Part shown: positions 34,301-40,165 of the stretch, one piece after another | Layout of the letters: each line of letters opens with the position of its first letter | Position numbering within the stretch: the stretch's first letter is position 1 | NCBI GenBank assembly: GCA_919901855.1 | Contig: CAKKQC010000007.1 | Location: 62,001 to 126,000 of the forward strand | DNA: 64,000 nt | Direction of reading: 5' to 3' | Source of the DNA: a bacterium | GTDB taxonomy: Bacteria; Oederibacteriota; CAKKQC01 | The notes under the pieces: generated by a model | Databases searched by the model: none | Told to the model about the DNA's origin: nothing | The model's input: only the letters and a program-made list of their open reading frames with translations | Translations under genes and position numbers: made by a program

Positions 34301-36120
34301 CCCGCCTCGTTCGGATCAGGGACGGCCTTCACCTCGAGGGAAGCCGGGGACAGTCCCGGGATCGTGAAGGCGGGGAGGGGCATCCACAGGGGGGATTCGC
34401 TGTCCCAGTCGGTCAGGTAGGCGTCCGGCACGCAGGTCACGGGGGCGTAGCCCTCGTTGGGGTTGATGGCGAGCGTCGTCGAATACGAGCTGATGGTGGC
34501 GGCCATCCAGGTCTCCAAGAGGAAGCCCTCCTGGTCGCCTCCGTCCGACCGGTGGATGACGACCCGGCCGCTGGCGATGGCCCACTCGGGGTCGTCGCAC
34601 AGCAACGAGAAGACGGCGAAGCCCGCGCCGCTGTCCGGGAACTCGTGACGCGAGACCGGGTCCGGGCCGGCCGCGGGGGTGAGCGCCGTCACGGATTCGT
34701 ACAGGTACGCGGACGCGAAGTAGTACGGAGTGCGGCCCAGTCCGCCCAGCGCGTGGTAGGCGTTCAGCCTTCCGTGTCCCATGTGCTGCTCGAATCCGTC
34801 GCCGTTGTAGTAGTTCCCGGCGGGCGGCGCTATCCGGTCGGCCGTACCGATAAGCCGCCGCCGCACGGTTTCGGGGGCCCAGTCCGGATTCTGGCTCAGG
34901 GCCAGCGCGGCGACGCCGGCCGTGATCGGGGAGGCGAACGAGGTGCCGTTCGCGGCGTCGTAGGCCCCGCCGGGGTAGGTGCTGATCAGCCCGGGCGTCC
35001 CCTGGCCCGGGGCCACCAGGGCCAGCGGGGGGCCGAAGCACGAGAAGCTGGAGAGCTGGTCGTGCTCGTCCACGCTGCCCACGGCGATGACTTCCGGATA
35101 GGCTCCCGGATAGTTGACGGCGTTGGCGGAGTTGCCCGCCGCGGCGATGATCACGATGCCGACGGAGGCCAGGTCCCGGACCGCCTCGCGCATGGCCAGC
35201 GAGGACGCGGGGCCTCCGAGGCTCATGTTGACGACATGGGCCCCGTGGTCCTTCGCGAACTCGATTCCCTCGACGATGTCGGCCCAGTTTCCCCATCCCT
35301 GCGGGCTCATGACCTTGATGGGCATGATCCGAGGTTCCCACGTGACGCCTGCGATCCCGATCGCGTTGTTCGTGGCCGCGCCGATGAACCCCGCCACCAT
35401 CGTGCCGTGCATGTTGTCGTCCATCGGGTCGTCGTCTCCATTGAAAGCGTCCCGGCCGACTACGAAGCCCCCGGTCAGCGCGGGGCCGGGGCCGGACGGG
35501 GCCGTCAGGATGCGCGAAGCCCCGCTCCCGGGATCGAAGTCGGGATGAGTGTAATCCACGCCCGTGTCCACGACGGCGACGACGAGGGAGGCGGATCCCT
35601 TCGATCCCGTGAGCAGGGGGTCGTTCCAGGCCTTGTCGGCCAGTATCTGGGTCAGGTAGGTCTGGGCGGGCAGGAGCGTGCCCTGATAATAGGGGTCGTT
35701 GGGGGACGAGAAGGGCATGGCCCGCATGATCCCGTTGGGCTCCGCCCATTCCACGTTCGGGTTCCTTACCAGCGCGTCGAGGACCGCCTCGAGGGACCGC
35801 CCGCCACCCGCATGGAGGAGCTGGACCCGGGCCGGGCGCAGGTCGCGGAGATGCGCCAGGCCCAGCGCGCCGGCCAGCGCCGTCCGGTCGGCGGCACCCG
35901 TACCCGCCTTCCACCGGATGATGACTTCGTCGGCTATGGCCTCGATGCGCCCGCCCTGCCATGCGATCTCGCGGATCGCGGATGCGTCCCGCGAGCGGGC
36001 CGGCGCGGCATGGGCGGTGAGGTCGGGAAGTGGGAGCACCAGCCACGCGAGCACGACGAGCGCTTTGCGCCCGGCGGTGCGCGACCGCGGAAGCCGGGGC
36101 GCATGGGATGTCAGGACCAC
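25363..36120 (-). CDS. Giant exported subtilisin-like protease with propeller, DUF11-like modules and sorting-like C-terminus
   Basis: A 3585-residue exported protein. It starts at GTG 36120, with a signal anchor around residues 18-38 (KALVVLAWLVLPLPDLTAHA). The S8 protease domain has the full triad: D185 (VVDTGVDYTHPDF), H238 (MHGTMVAG) and S394 (NGTSFASP), with oxyanion N330. An inhibitor-like propeptide precedes it. CARDB/Ig-like repeats run to about residue 1400. Seven 55-residue beta-propeller repeats follow (about 1414-1800), then a long series of DUF11-type modules, two of them nearly identical. The last 80 residues (VYPNPYNPRR, AEWNGRNSANRPVAPGVFFW) form a FlgD-like, type IX-like sorting domain. 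Co-translated with the barrel gene downstream. It may act as a surface-bound adhesin-protease. Confidence 0.9.
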   Translation of the reverse strand: MVLTSHAPRLPRSRTAGRKALVVLAWLVLPLPDLTAHAAPARSRDASAIREIAWQGGRIEAIADEVIIRWKAGTGAADRTALAGALGLAHLRDLRPARVQLLHAGGGRSLEAVLDALVRNPNVEWAEPNGIMRAMPFSSPNDPYYQGTLLPAQTYLTQILADKAWNDPLLTGSKGSASLVVAVVDTGVDYTHPDFDPGSGASRILTAPSGPGPALTGGFVVGRDAFNGDDDPMDDNMHGTMVAGFIGAATNNAIGIAGVTWEPRIMPIKVMSPQGWGNWADIVEGIEFAKDHGAHVVNMSLGGPASSLAMREAVRDLASVGIVIIAAAGNSANAVNYPGAYPEVIAVGSVDEHDQLSSFSCFGPPLALVAPGQGTPGLISTYPGGAYDAANGTSFASPITAGVAALALSQNPDWAPETVRRRLIGTADRIAPPAGNYYNGDGFEQHMGHGRLNAYHALGGLGRTPYYFASAYLYESVTALTPAAGPDPVSRHEFPDSGAGFAVFSLLCDDPEWAIASGRVVIHRSDGGDQEGFLLETWMAATISSYSTTLAINPNEGYAPVTCVPDAYLTDWDSESPLWMPLPAFTIPGLSPASLEVKAVPDPNEAGLITALEIVARDGTGAAIRGVPVRATLVSSPPGAAIVPATGTTAGTPPRFTTSLVLSATPGRHLVVARVDDPRFADVSTTATVTGVPRLVVRKQANPAGYVCAGRTVDYAISWTKGGWTNAFALTITDTLPNGTAFSSGQPGLFAQADALGTPALTSSAWASSAAGPWTPGLPAPGTAAPLVLRWVVDRVAPGRSGSIGYRIAVSSALAQGSLVTNRASATFTGESRAFPSDPAANLVDDPVPFDTHAAAPDTVSSGQSFDVTLTVTNTGSGTTAASPAIAVVPAAGLVTLVSGPVPAGPFPVPAGSAQTFTWHFLATGTGRAAFNATAGANPCDGDAAGTLVQVPALMDARLAAVPNPASTGQSFMVTLTVTNTGQAALAGLTMEPLLLAGTGNAGLLAGPWPVPPLSLPGGSAIVFTWTFTATLAGPVRFSTTVTAADANSGVAMPAAHPAVVLTVQRPAVLEGGPLTAQPDPVCGGNLVSVVATVTNTGEAAALDVGGPALSPGGSGGIALVSSPPPVARLEGGQRTSLTWVYRATAGGSVEFTATVAGRDANSGSPLDTGPWVSPAITVLASAWLTGSLSIPAGACTGRWFEVALTVTDTAAVDIPGVTPWLTLDQGAGLVESISGPSPSGPVTIAAGSRQVFVWTLSVSGQGAVALTGRAQAADPVTECLLAAISSGTLVTGTAGELASTLTVSPSTAAVGQPVTVVLDASNPGTGPLFDLSPALVCHPAGGAASLVTGPTPAGPVVLDPGGSVSFTWTYLADAAGSVVFTATVTGEDACLHRPVSVHSVRLDIATALVAARCPPNEVWSVDYDSPANYADAAAAVAVDGAGNAVVAGHESRYDIFQDGNWLIRKYGPAGNLIWTVTYDSPAHYFDRAYAVAIDGGGNIIVAGAEARWDLLQGNNWHVRKYDSDGALLWSRSYNSPGNGDDQAVAVAADAAGNIVVAGYEARTDLGQGDNWRILKYDPDGALLWSRSYTGPGSGSDRAEGVAVDSAGDIVVAGYENRLDLGQGNNWLVRRYDPDGSLLWERSYNSPANSTDQATAVAIDPAGRIVVAGSEYRWDIGQDSDQLVRTYDAAGNLLWTKSYNDPGNGYDTAHAVSVDVNGRVLLAGSEYRADLGTNYDWRMVLFDSTGEELWSVSYDGPAGGYDEAYGVAIAPSGDILLAGSEDRSDAGQAENWRVIRYRPTSACVVVSLTVTPPNPAMGDIVLAALTAENPGTGTLTGVSPSIWIPVNPLAMQLLAGPVPPGPVALGPGASQTFLWTFSVTGVGNVQFTATATGIDQLTGLPVSGEDSDGCAIPCVFTNGILTVECTGESADNAGMGQFTVRTGEDHPHPNQNVIYPSQSTSYFSVRDVDGLTVWTNEDGYPTVEAGYTAGRMSDYPCSLTALGPKEFRATYNLPDYIVIEDVAISGSSLADSKVRHTVSVNNITASARQYGVRYLWDWMIASSDDSWFRSRDPDGVFSDTFVTFAPPDFPRYEQVDFPSSPTFSVFGSVSGCDVARPATQPDELRYASWGTSVGEAWDFVNTGSGTDSAMVYYWGKTAPLTIGPGESFSFTQYVTTEIGSLRSTASLFKDSSPSGAVLDGTELTYTISWRTVGGDTLYGLTITDNLPALTRYRSPSLEFWARPDDLGTPSLAGVAWSPSIDGPWTAGEPPDLADVPLLLRWVVDRAAPDRSGFIRYRLVVSATAFEPGAVIANSASATVFLGSRTSISNEVVNPVGIDIRLTKTPSGWILNRGMPFAYTIDYANAGAMTASQVALWDTLPPGADFVACSGGLSCTVHEGIVTWQLPPDLPPGSSGTVSVTVSANGSGLTLGPNIARFGYRDEAGKVAPDKPSNPVSVFLVTPRIALAKFASQEVVPDGSLLDYYLQITNWGTDRARDIVVWDTLPPGAGFVACSGGTTCAFDGTKVVFTIDQLVPGAAATLAVTVSATGALDGAINRGAAGFLDSATQWLGPVTSNPVTVAIAPGSPELVKEALPADGVPAGGEILYTIRWTNTAGGIVRGLVITDALPPGTSYSPASLAFAAYPDWAGAPSLTASAYAPSTAGPWTAGEPPGGTPAPLVLRWTVDRAYPGSSGWLAFRVRTSATLAEGDPVCNAASATLLFDAPPRPSPEACTLVRRANLVLTMTVSGSPVPDGSLVTYTLRTFNAGSDTAIGISLLDTLPAGVVYDHCDGGAFDGVRVGWALADLGPGRTVEVWFTATITATTPSNRFSAWFTNTALAPGSAISNPVTVAVTPGSPELVKEALPAYGVPAGGEILYTIRWTNTAGGIARGLVITDTMPPGTRYAAPSLGFLAYPDPAGTPSLTASAYGPSTAGPWTAGEPADGTAPPLVLRWTVDRAYPGASGWLAFRVRTSATLAEGDTVCNAASATLLFDARPRSSPAACVAVRRANLVLTKTVSGSPVPDGSLVTYTLRTFNAGSDTAIGISLLDTLPAGVVYDHCDGGAFDGVRVGWALADLGPGRTVEVWFTATITATTPSNRFSAWFTNTALAPGSAISNPVTVAITQARLAIRQIPAPAPACLGGLLVYGFSITNTGTDTATSVTVTDTLPAGALYGSCGGGTGCSFDGTHTTWILPNLPPGAGAGLFLTVTVTGSLGVHGARADLANSAAIPQPPAWSNTCTVGVVQARLDLGIVPSIFQASSAGTVVFALTCTNTGTDTIANLALWDTVPAGSTWVAGGTLSGSVASWTLPPLAPGARLTVLLTVAPVPTCSVFSLSHAASASFRNGCGTPQPVVTAAAPPVEVRDTGVTLTKRSSRPGVLRGDLLTYTIEFANHCRDTAMAFKVWDTIPAGAVFDHCGTGCVFDGTKVDWSLPDLPPGAAGSVTLTVSVTGKPLGDNWTTAAFHGVVDGTYREVESNIVSVAILDPYVPPPPSYCGVPFRVYPNPYNPRRAVRGTVKFQGLPPGSTVAVYTLRGLRVWSAVPAPDCSAEWNGRNSANRPVAPGVFFWTVEAGAFRDQGRLIVE
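26752..27864 (-). repeat. Tandem DUF11-module duplication, 813-bp period with 300 bp read as identical
   Basis: The segments 26752-27051 and 27565-27864, offset by exactly 813 bp (271 codons), read as identical base for base. The rest of the repeat unit differs at scattered positions. Each unit encodes one pair of DUF11-like modules (GSPELVKEALPA onward). Identity of the third codon positions points to a recent duplication or gene conversion inside the giant subtilase gene. Confidence 0.85.
30720..31880 (-). repeat. Seven 165-bp repeats encoding a seven-bladed beta-propeller
   Basis: Within the subtilase gene, seven successive units of 55 codons each carry the pattern SYxSPxNxxDxAxAVAVDxxG, VVAGYE and LGQGxNWxxxKYDxxGxLLW (SBBP-type repeat). 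Seven blades close a single propeller. Similar units recur in the gene at 40166-45844, where two propellers can be counted. Confidence 0.85.
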
Positions 36121-36375
36121 TTCCAGACCTTCCTGCCGCCGTTCATCCGTTCGCCGATCCCTCCCGTCGATTGGAACCCAACGCCTCCACGCACCGGGGA
36201 CGTGGTCCGGCTCGGCCCAAGCATCCGTGCCTACCTAATAATATGCACGCGCCGTGCCGGGATGAGCCGTCGCCGTTGCTGGGGATCGGGGAGGCGGGGT
36301 GGGGAGAAAATTCCCGGGGGCGGGGTGCCAGCGCCCCACCGCTGTCAGGTGTCAGTCAGCGCGCCAGCCGCGCTT
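36121..36375. promoter_or_regulatory. 255-bp gap upstream of the giant subtilase gene, with candidate -10 TATTAT
   Basis: The only AT-rich patch, TATTAT on the minus strand (36243-36238), could be the -10 of the subtilase gene and would give a leader of about 110 bases. The remainder is G/C-rich with an imperfect hairpin around 36325-36350 (GGGGTGCCAGCGCCCC) that could end transcription of the ketoacyl-synthase gene. No reading frame is convincing here. Confidence 0.35.
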
Positions 36376-37632
36376 TCAGGACAGGCTGGAGGGAGCGGTG
36401 ACGGCGAGACAGCCGCAGAATCCGCCGAACCCGTATGCGCACACGAGCGCGACCCTGGGGGGGCGATCCTCCGCCGACCTCGTGTAGCGCAGCGCGCAGT
36501 CCGGATCGCGCTCGCCCCAGTTCACGGTCGTCGGCACGATCCCGGCGTCCATCATGAGGACCAGCAATGCGGCCTCGACCGCGCCGCTCGCGCCCAGCGT
36601 GTGGCCCGTCAGCGGCTTCGTCCCCACGACGAGAGGCCGGGAGGCGTCCGGCCCGAACACGGCGCCGAGTACCGTGCTCTCGTAGGCGTCGTTCACCCGG
36701 GTGCCGGTGCCGTGCGCGACGATCGTGTCGATGCCCGCCGGCGCGAGTCCGGCGTCGAGCAGGCAGGCGCCCATGGCATCCGTCCCCCCGCTGCCGGCCG
36801 GGTCGAAATCGAAGTACCCGTGGGCCTCGCCGGCGAGCCCCGACCCCGCGAGCTCCGCACGGACTCTGGCGCCGCGGCGCATGGCATGCTCCCGCGATTC
36901 GATGACGAGGACGGCGGCACCCTCGCCGAGGACCATGCCCCGGCGGCGCCGGTCGAACACGTAGTAGGGATCGCCCGGCTCCGCGGTTGCGAGCACGCCT
37001 AGCGAGGCGAAAGACGCGAGCGTAAACGGCGTGACCGGAGCCTCGGCGGCCCCCGCCAGCACGAGATCCGCCCGCCCCAGCCGCACGAGGTCGGCCGCAT
37101 GGGCGAGCGAGAACAGTCCCGTGGCGGAGGCGCACGAGAAGCCCAGCGTGGGGCCGCGCACTCCGTGCCGGATGCCGACGGCGGCGGGGACGAAGCTCGC
37201 GTCATGGCGCCGTGGTTTCACCGCCCCGGGTCCGTGCTCGATCAGGGCGCGCATGGCGTCCTCGGAGGCGGCCGCGCCGCCCTTGCCCGACGACACCGTG
37301 ACGGCCACCCGGCGGGGGTCCCAGCTTCCCGGCGCGAGCGCGGCGTCGCGAACGGCGAGGTCCGAGGCGGCGACGGCGAGGTGCAGGACCCGGTCCTGGC
37401 GCATCAGAGTGCGGCGATCCAGGAATGCGGCGGGATCGAACCCCGGCGCGAGCCCGGCCACCCGGGAGGGGAACGGTGCGGCGTCGAATCCGGTGATGGC
37501 CGTCAGTCCCGGCCGGTCCGCGCGCAGCGCGGCGGTGACGGCTTCGCGGCCCGTCCCCAACGCGCAGATGATCCCGACGCCCGTGATGACTGGCGTACGA
37601 TCACCGGAAACCCCTGCCAATTCGGCGTGCAT
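36376..37632 (-). CDS. Beta-ketoacyl synthase (KAS I/II, FabF-like)
   Basis: Condensing enzyme of fatty-acid or polyketide type; 418 aa from the ATG at 37632. The Cys-His-His triad is C167 (LGFSCASATG), H307 (IVAHGTGT) and H344 (KPLTGHTLGASG). It lacks a neighbouring acyl carrier protein, ketoreductase or dehydratase, so it is a solitary KAS, as in some glycolipid or aryl-polyene-like pathways; it could also serve central fatty-acid synthesis. It is divergent from a membrane glycosyltransferase with only 21 bases between the two start codons, and the two promoters share an overlapping -10. A lipid-linked glycosylation link is possible but inferred. Confidence 0.9.
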   Translation of the reverse strand: MHAELAGVSGDRTPVITGVGIICALGTGREAVTAALRADRPGLTAITGFDAAPFPSRVAGLAPGFDPAAFLDRRTLMRQDRVLHLAVAASDLAVRDAALAPGSWDPRRVAVTVSSGKGGAAASEDAMRALIEHGPGAVKPRRHDASFVPAAVGIRHGVRGPTLGFSCASATGLFSLAHAADLVRLGRADLVLAGAAEAPVTPFTLASFASLGVLATAEPGDPYYVFDRRRRGMVLGEGAAVLVIESREHAMRRGARVRAELAGSGLAGEAHGYFDFDPAGSGGTDAMGACLLDAGLAPAGIDTIVAHGTGTRVNDAYESTVLGAVFGPDASRPLVVGTKPLTGHTLGASGAVEAALLVLMMDAGIVPTTVNWGERDPDCALRYTRSAEDRPPRVALVCAYGFGGFCGCLAVTAPSSLS

Positions 37633-37653
37633 GACGCGGGTATGATACCACTC
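37633..37653. promoter_or_regulatory. Ultra-compact bidirectional promoter with overlapping -10 elements
   Basis: The 21 bases between two divergent ATGs contain TATGATA (37641-37647). On the plus strand TATGAT (37641-37646) lies 7 bases before the ATG at 37654. On the minus strand TATCAT (37647-37642) lies 9 bases before the ATG at 37632. Both transcripts would be leaderless, and only one polymerase could bind at a time. Confidence 0.6.
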
Positions 37654-40149
37654 ATGGCATTTGCGCCCTGGCTCGCCGCGGTCTGGGGCCTCCTCGTCTG
37701 GGGCAACTGGTACCGGGTCAACTGCGCGCTCGACCATCCCGCCTGGCTCGACCACGTGCGGCAGGCCTTCCTCCTCTGGACGTACGTCGACACCAGAAGC
37801 CTCGCGGCCTGGGGCACTCATCTCGGCCAGCTCGCCCTCCTCGGCGTGCTCGGAATTGCAGCGGCCGGCGCGGGTGAGCGGGGGCTGAACTGGTGCGGGC
37901 GGCGCGGCCGCGACCGGGGCATCCTCGATGCGACGGCCCTCGGCGCCGGGCTCGCGGCACTCGCGATGCTGGGCGCGGGATTGGCCGGGCTGGCCCGGTT
38001 CCTTCCCGTCGCCGCAGTGGTGGCGGTCGCGGGCGTGGCCGGTCTGCCCTCAGCCCGCCGCGCCGGGCGGCGTGGGTGGGACGCATTTCGGCGGACGGAT
38101 GCGGGGACCCGGTGGATCGCCCTGGGGCTGGCAGCCGCGCTCGCGGTCCCACTCCTGGGCGCGCTCGCCCCTGAGACCTCGGTCGACGCGCAACTACACC
38201 ACCTCGCCCAGCCCGCGCTCTTCGCCTCCCTCGGCCGGATCGTCGCCCTGCCCTTCAACGAGTTCTCGCTCCATCCCGCGCTCGTCCACATGCAGTTCCT
38301 GATCGCGTTCGTCCTCGGCGGCGGGGAGGTCGTGGCCAAGCTCGTGCACTTCGGGTGGGGCGTTCTCGTGGCCGCGCTCGTCGCGGTCTGGGCCGGCCGG
38401 CGGCTGGGCGCGCGCTGGGGCCTGGCGGCGTCCGCCGCGTTCGTTCTCCTGCCGTACACGCAGGTCGTGGCCATCCGCGCGTACGTCGAGCTGGCGACGG
38501 TCGCGTACCTGACGCTCCTGATCCGAGACCTCGTGGCACCGGGTGCCAATCCCGTTCTCGTCGGTGTCTGGGGCGGCCTCTGCGCCGGGACCAAGGTCAA
38601 CGGGCTCATGGCGCCCGCGCTGGCGGCGGGGGCATTGGCCCTGCGGCGGGCGCCGTGGCGGGTCTGGGGGGCGTGGGCGCTGGCCGGCACCGCCGCGGTC
38701 GCGCCGTGGGCTGTCAAGAACGCCCTCGCCTGCGGCAATCCCACCGGGCGGCTCCTGCCCGGCGTCTTCCCGACGATGTGGTTGGACCCGGAGAACCTGC
38801 GTCGGCACGTGATCGAGCTCGTGGGGGCCGGCCGGGAGCCGATGGCCTTGCCCGGGGCCGCGGGCCTGCTTGCCCGGCCCTGGAACGTGAGCATCCTCAA
38901 CACCGGGGTCATGGATCCCCACAGCGGGATGGGCGGCTGGTTCCTCTGGATTGCGCCGTTCTGTCTGCTCGCCTCCGGCGTCGGGCCGCTCGCCGCGCTC
39001 GTGGGCGGCGGGCTCGTGCTCTGGCAGATCATGCCGCACCTCGTCCGGTACTCGATGCCGCTCTGGCCGGCAATGAGCGTCCTCGGCGCGCAGGGCCTGC
39101 GGGCGCTGTCCGCGCGCGGCTCCGGTGGCCGCGCCGTCGTTGCAGCCGCCGGGCTGGTGCTGGCCGTGCACCTGCCGCTCGCGGTCGCGCGCGAGTTCTC
39201 GATCGCGAACCCCTTCGGCGTCGTCTTCGGTCTCGAGACCCGGAACCACTATCTCGCCCGTGGGTTCCCGGAGCGGGGGCGGACGGTGGCGGCGCAAGCC
39301 TGGCTGGCCCCCGAGATCGGACGTAGCCGGGTCCTCCTGCTCACGCCGACCGGGCTCTGGCTTCACTGGGGGCCGCGGACGGTTGTTCAGTCGCTGTTCG
39401 ACACTGCGCTCATCGAGCGGTTCGCCCGCGAGGAGCGGGACGCGGCGGGGATCGCGAAGCGATTCCGGCAGACCGGGATCGGCTGGACAATCTACCTGCC
39501 GCAATCGGGCTGGGCGCTCGAGCGGACATATGGCACGTGGGCGTTTGAGGAAGGGGCGGCGGCGCGGTGGCGCGCATTCTGGGAAACCCGGGCGGTTCTC
39601 GCGCACGCGGAGGGGGACCGGATCGTGATCCACCGGCTCCTGCTTGGAGGGTCCGTGCCGCCTAATCCGCCGGATGGGTACCTGCCGGGGCTCGATGAGC
39701 GGTGGCTGGCCGAGACCGCGGGGCTCGCGGACCGGGGCGACCCCGGCGTGGTGGGCCGGTTCGAGGCCATCGCCCGTGCGACCGGATCGGCGGCGGCGTG
39801 GGAACAGGCGGCCGCCGCGATCCTGAAGGCGGGCGACGAGAAGAAGGCGCTGGCGGCGTTCCGCGAGGCCGAACGCCGCGGCCGGCGCACGGTGGCGACC
39901 GCGGCCGCCGTAGGCATGCTCGAGGCCCGCGCTGGGCGTCTTCGCCCGGCCGCGGATGCACTGGACATCGCAGTCGCCATCGACCCCTCCCGCGAGGACA
40001 TCCGGCTCCTGGACGTGCGCGTGCTCCTCGGCCTTCGCAGGCTCCAGGACGCCGCCCGCGTGCTGGATGACGGGCTCAAGCTCAACCCGGGCTCCGCCGC
40101 CCTCGGGGCCGCGTGGCGCGACCTCACTGGCCGTCCATACCTGAGATAA
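37654..40149 (+). CDS. GT-C fold membrane glycosyltransferase (PMT/ArnT-like) with C-terminal TPR region
   Basis: About 831 residues. Roughly the first 500 form ten or more transmembrane helices with arginine-rich loops. The first large loop contains ETSVDAQLHHLAQPA and FNEFSLHPALVHMQF, the acidic/aromatic pattern that binds polyprenyl-phosphate sugar donors in GT-C enzymes. After the membrane part comes a soluble domain, then TPR-like helices (AAAILKAGDEKKALAAFREA and on). It should move a sugar from a lipid carrier to a protein or glycolipid on the outer face of the inner membrane. An alternative ATG lies at 37642, but 37654 fits the -10 spacing. It is 16 bases upstream of the second giant surface-protein gene, a possible substrate. 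Confidence 0.8.
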   Translation: MAFAPWLAAVWGLLVWGNWYRVNCALDHPAWLDHVRQAFLLWTYVDTRSLAAWGTHLGQLALLGVLGIAAAGAGERGLNWCGRRGRDRGILDATALGAGLAALAMLGAGLAGLARFLPVAAVVAVAGVAGLPSARRAGRRGWDAFRRTDAGTRWIALGLAAALAVPLLGALAPETSVDAQLHHLAQPALFASLGRIVALPFNEFSLHPALVHMQFLIAFVLGGGEVVAKLVHFGWGVLVAALVAVWAGRRLGARWGLAASAAFVLLPYTQVVAIRAYVELATVAYLTLLIRDLVAPGANPVLVGVWGGLCAGTKVNGLMAPALAAGALALRRAPWRVWGAWALAGTAAVAPWAVKNALACGNPTGRLLPGVFPTMWLDPENLRRHVIELVGAGREPMALPGAAGLLARPWNVSILNTGVMDPHSGMGGWFLWIAPFCLLASGVGPLAALVGGGLVLWQIMPHLVRYSMPLWPAMSVLGAQGLRALSARGSGGRAVVAAAGLVLAVHLPLAVAREFSIANPFGVVFGLETRNHYLARGFPERGRTVAAQAWLAPEIGRSRVLLLTPTGLWLHWGPRTVVQSLFDTALIERFAREERDAAGIAKRFRQTGIGWTIYLPQSGWALERTYGTWAFEEGAAARWRAFWETRAVLAHAEGDRIVIHRLLLGGSVPPNPPDGYLPGLDERWLAETAGLADRGDPGVVGRFEAIARATGSAAAWEQAAAAILKAGDEKKALAAFREAERRGRRTVATAAAVGMLEARAGRLRPAADALDIAVAIDPSREDIRLLDVRVLLGLRRLQDAARVLDDGLKLNPGSAALGAAWRDLTGRPYLR

Positions 40150-40150
40150 T
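40145..40150 (+). promoter_or_regulatory. Candidate -10 (GATAAT) of the 1892-residue surface-protein gene
   Basis: GATAATC lies 15 bases before the ATG at 40166 and overlaps the TGA... end of the glycosyltransferase gene (stop at 40147-40149). TTGGGAG between box and ATG could act as a ribosome-binding site, so a short leader is more likely than a leaderless start. Confidence 0.4.
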
Positions 40151-40165
40151 CGCCTTGGGAGTCCC

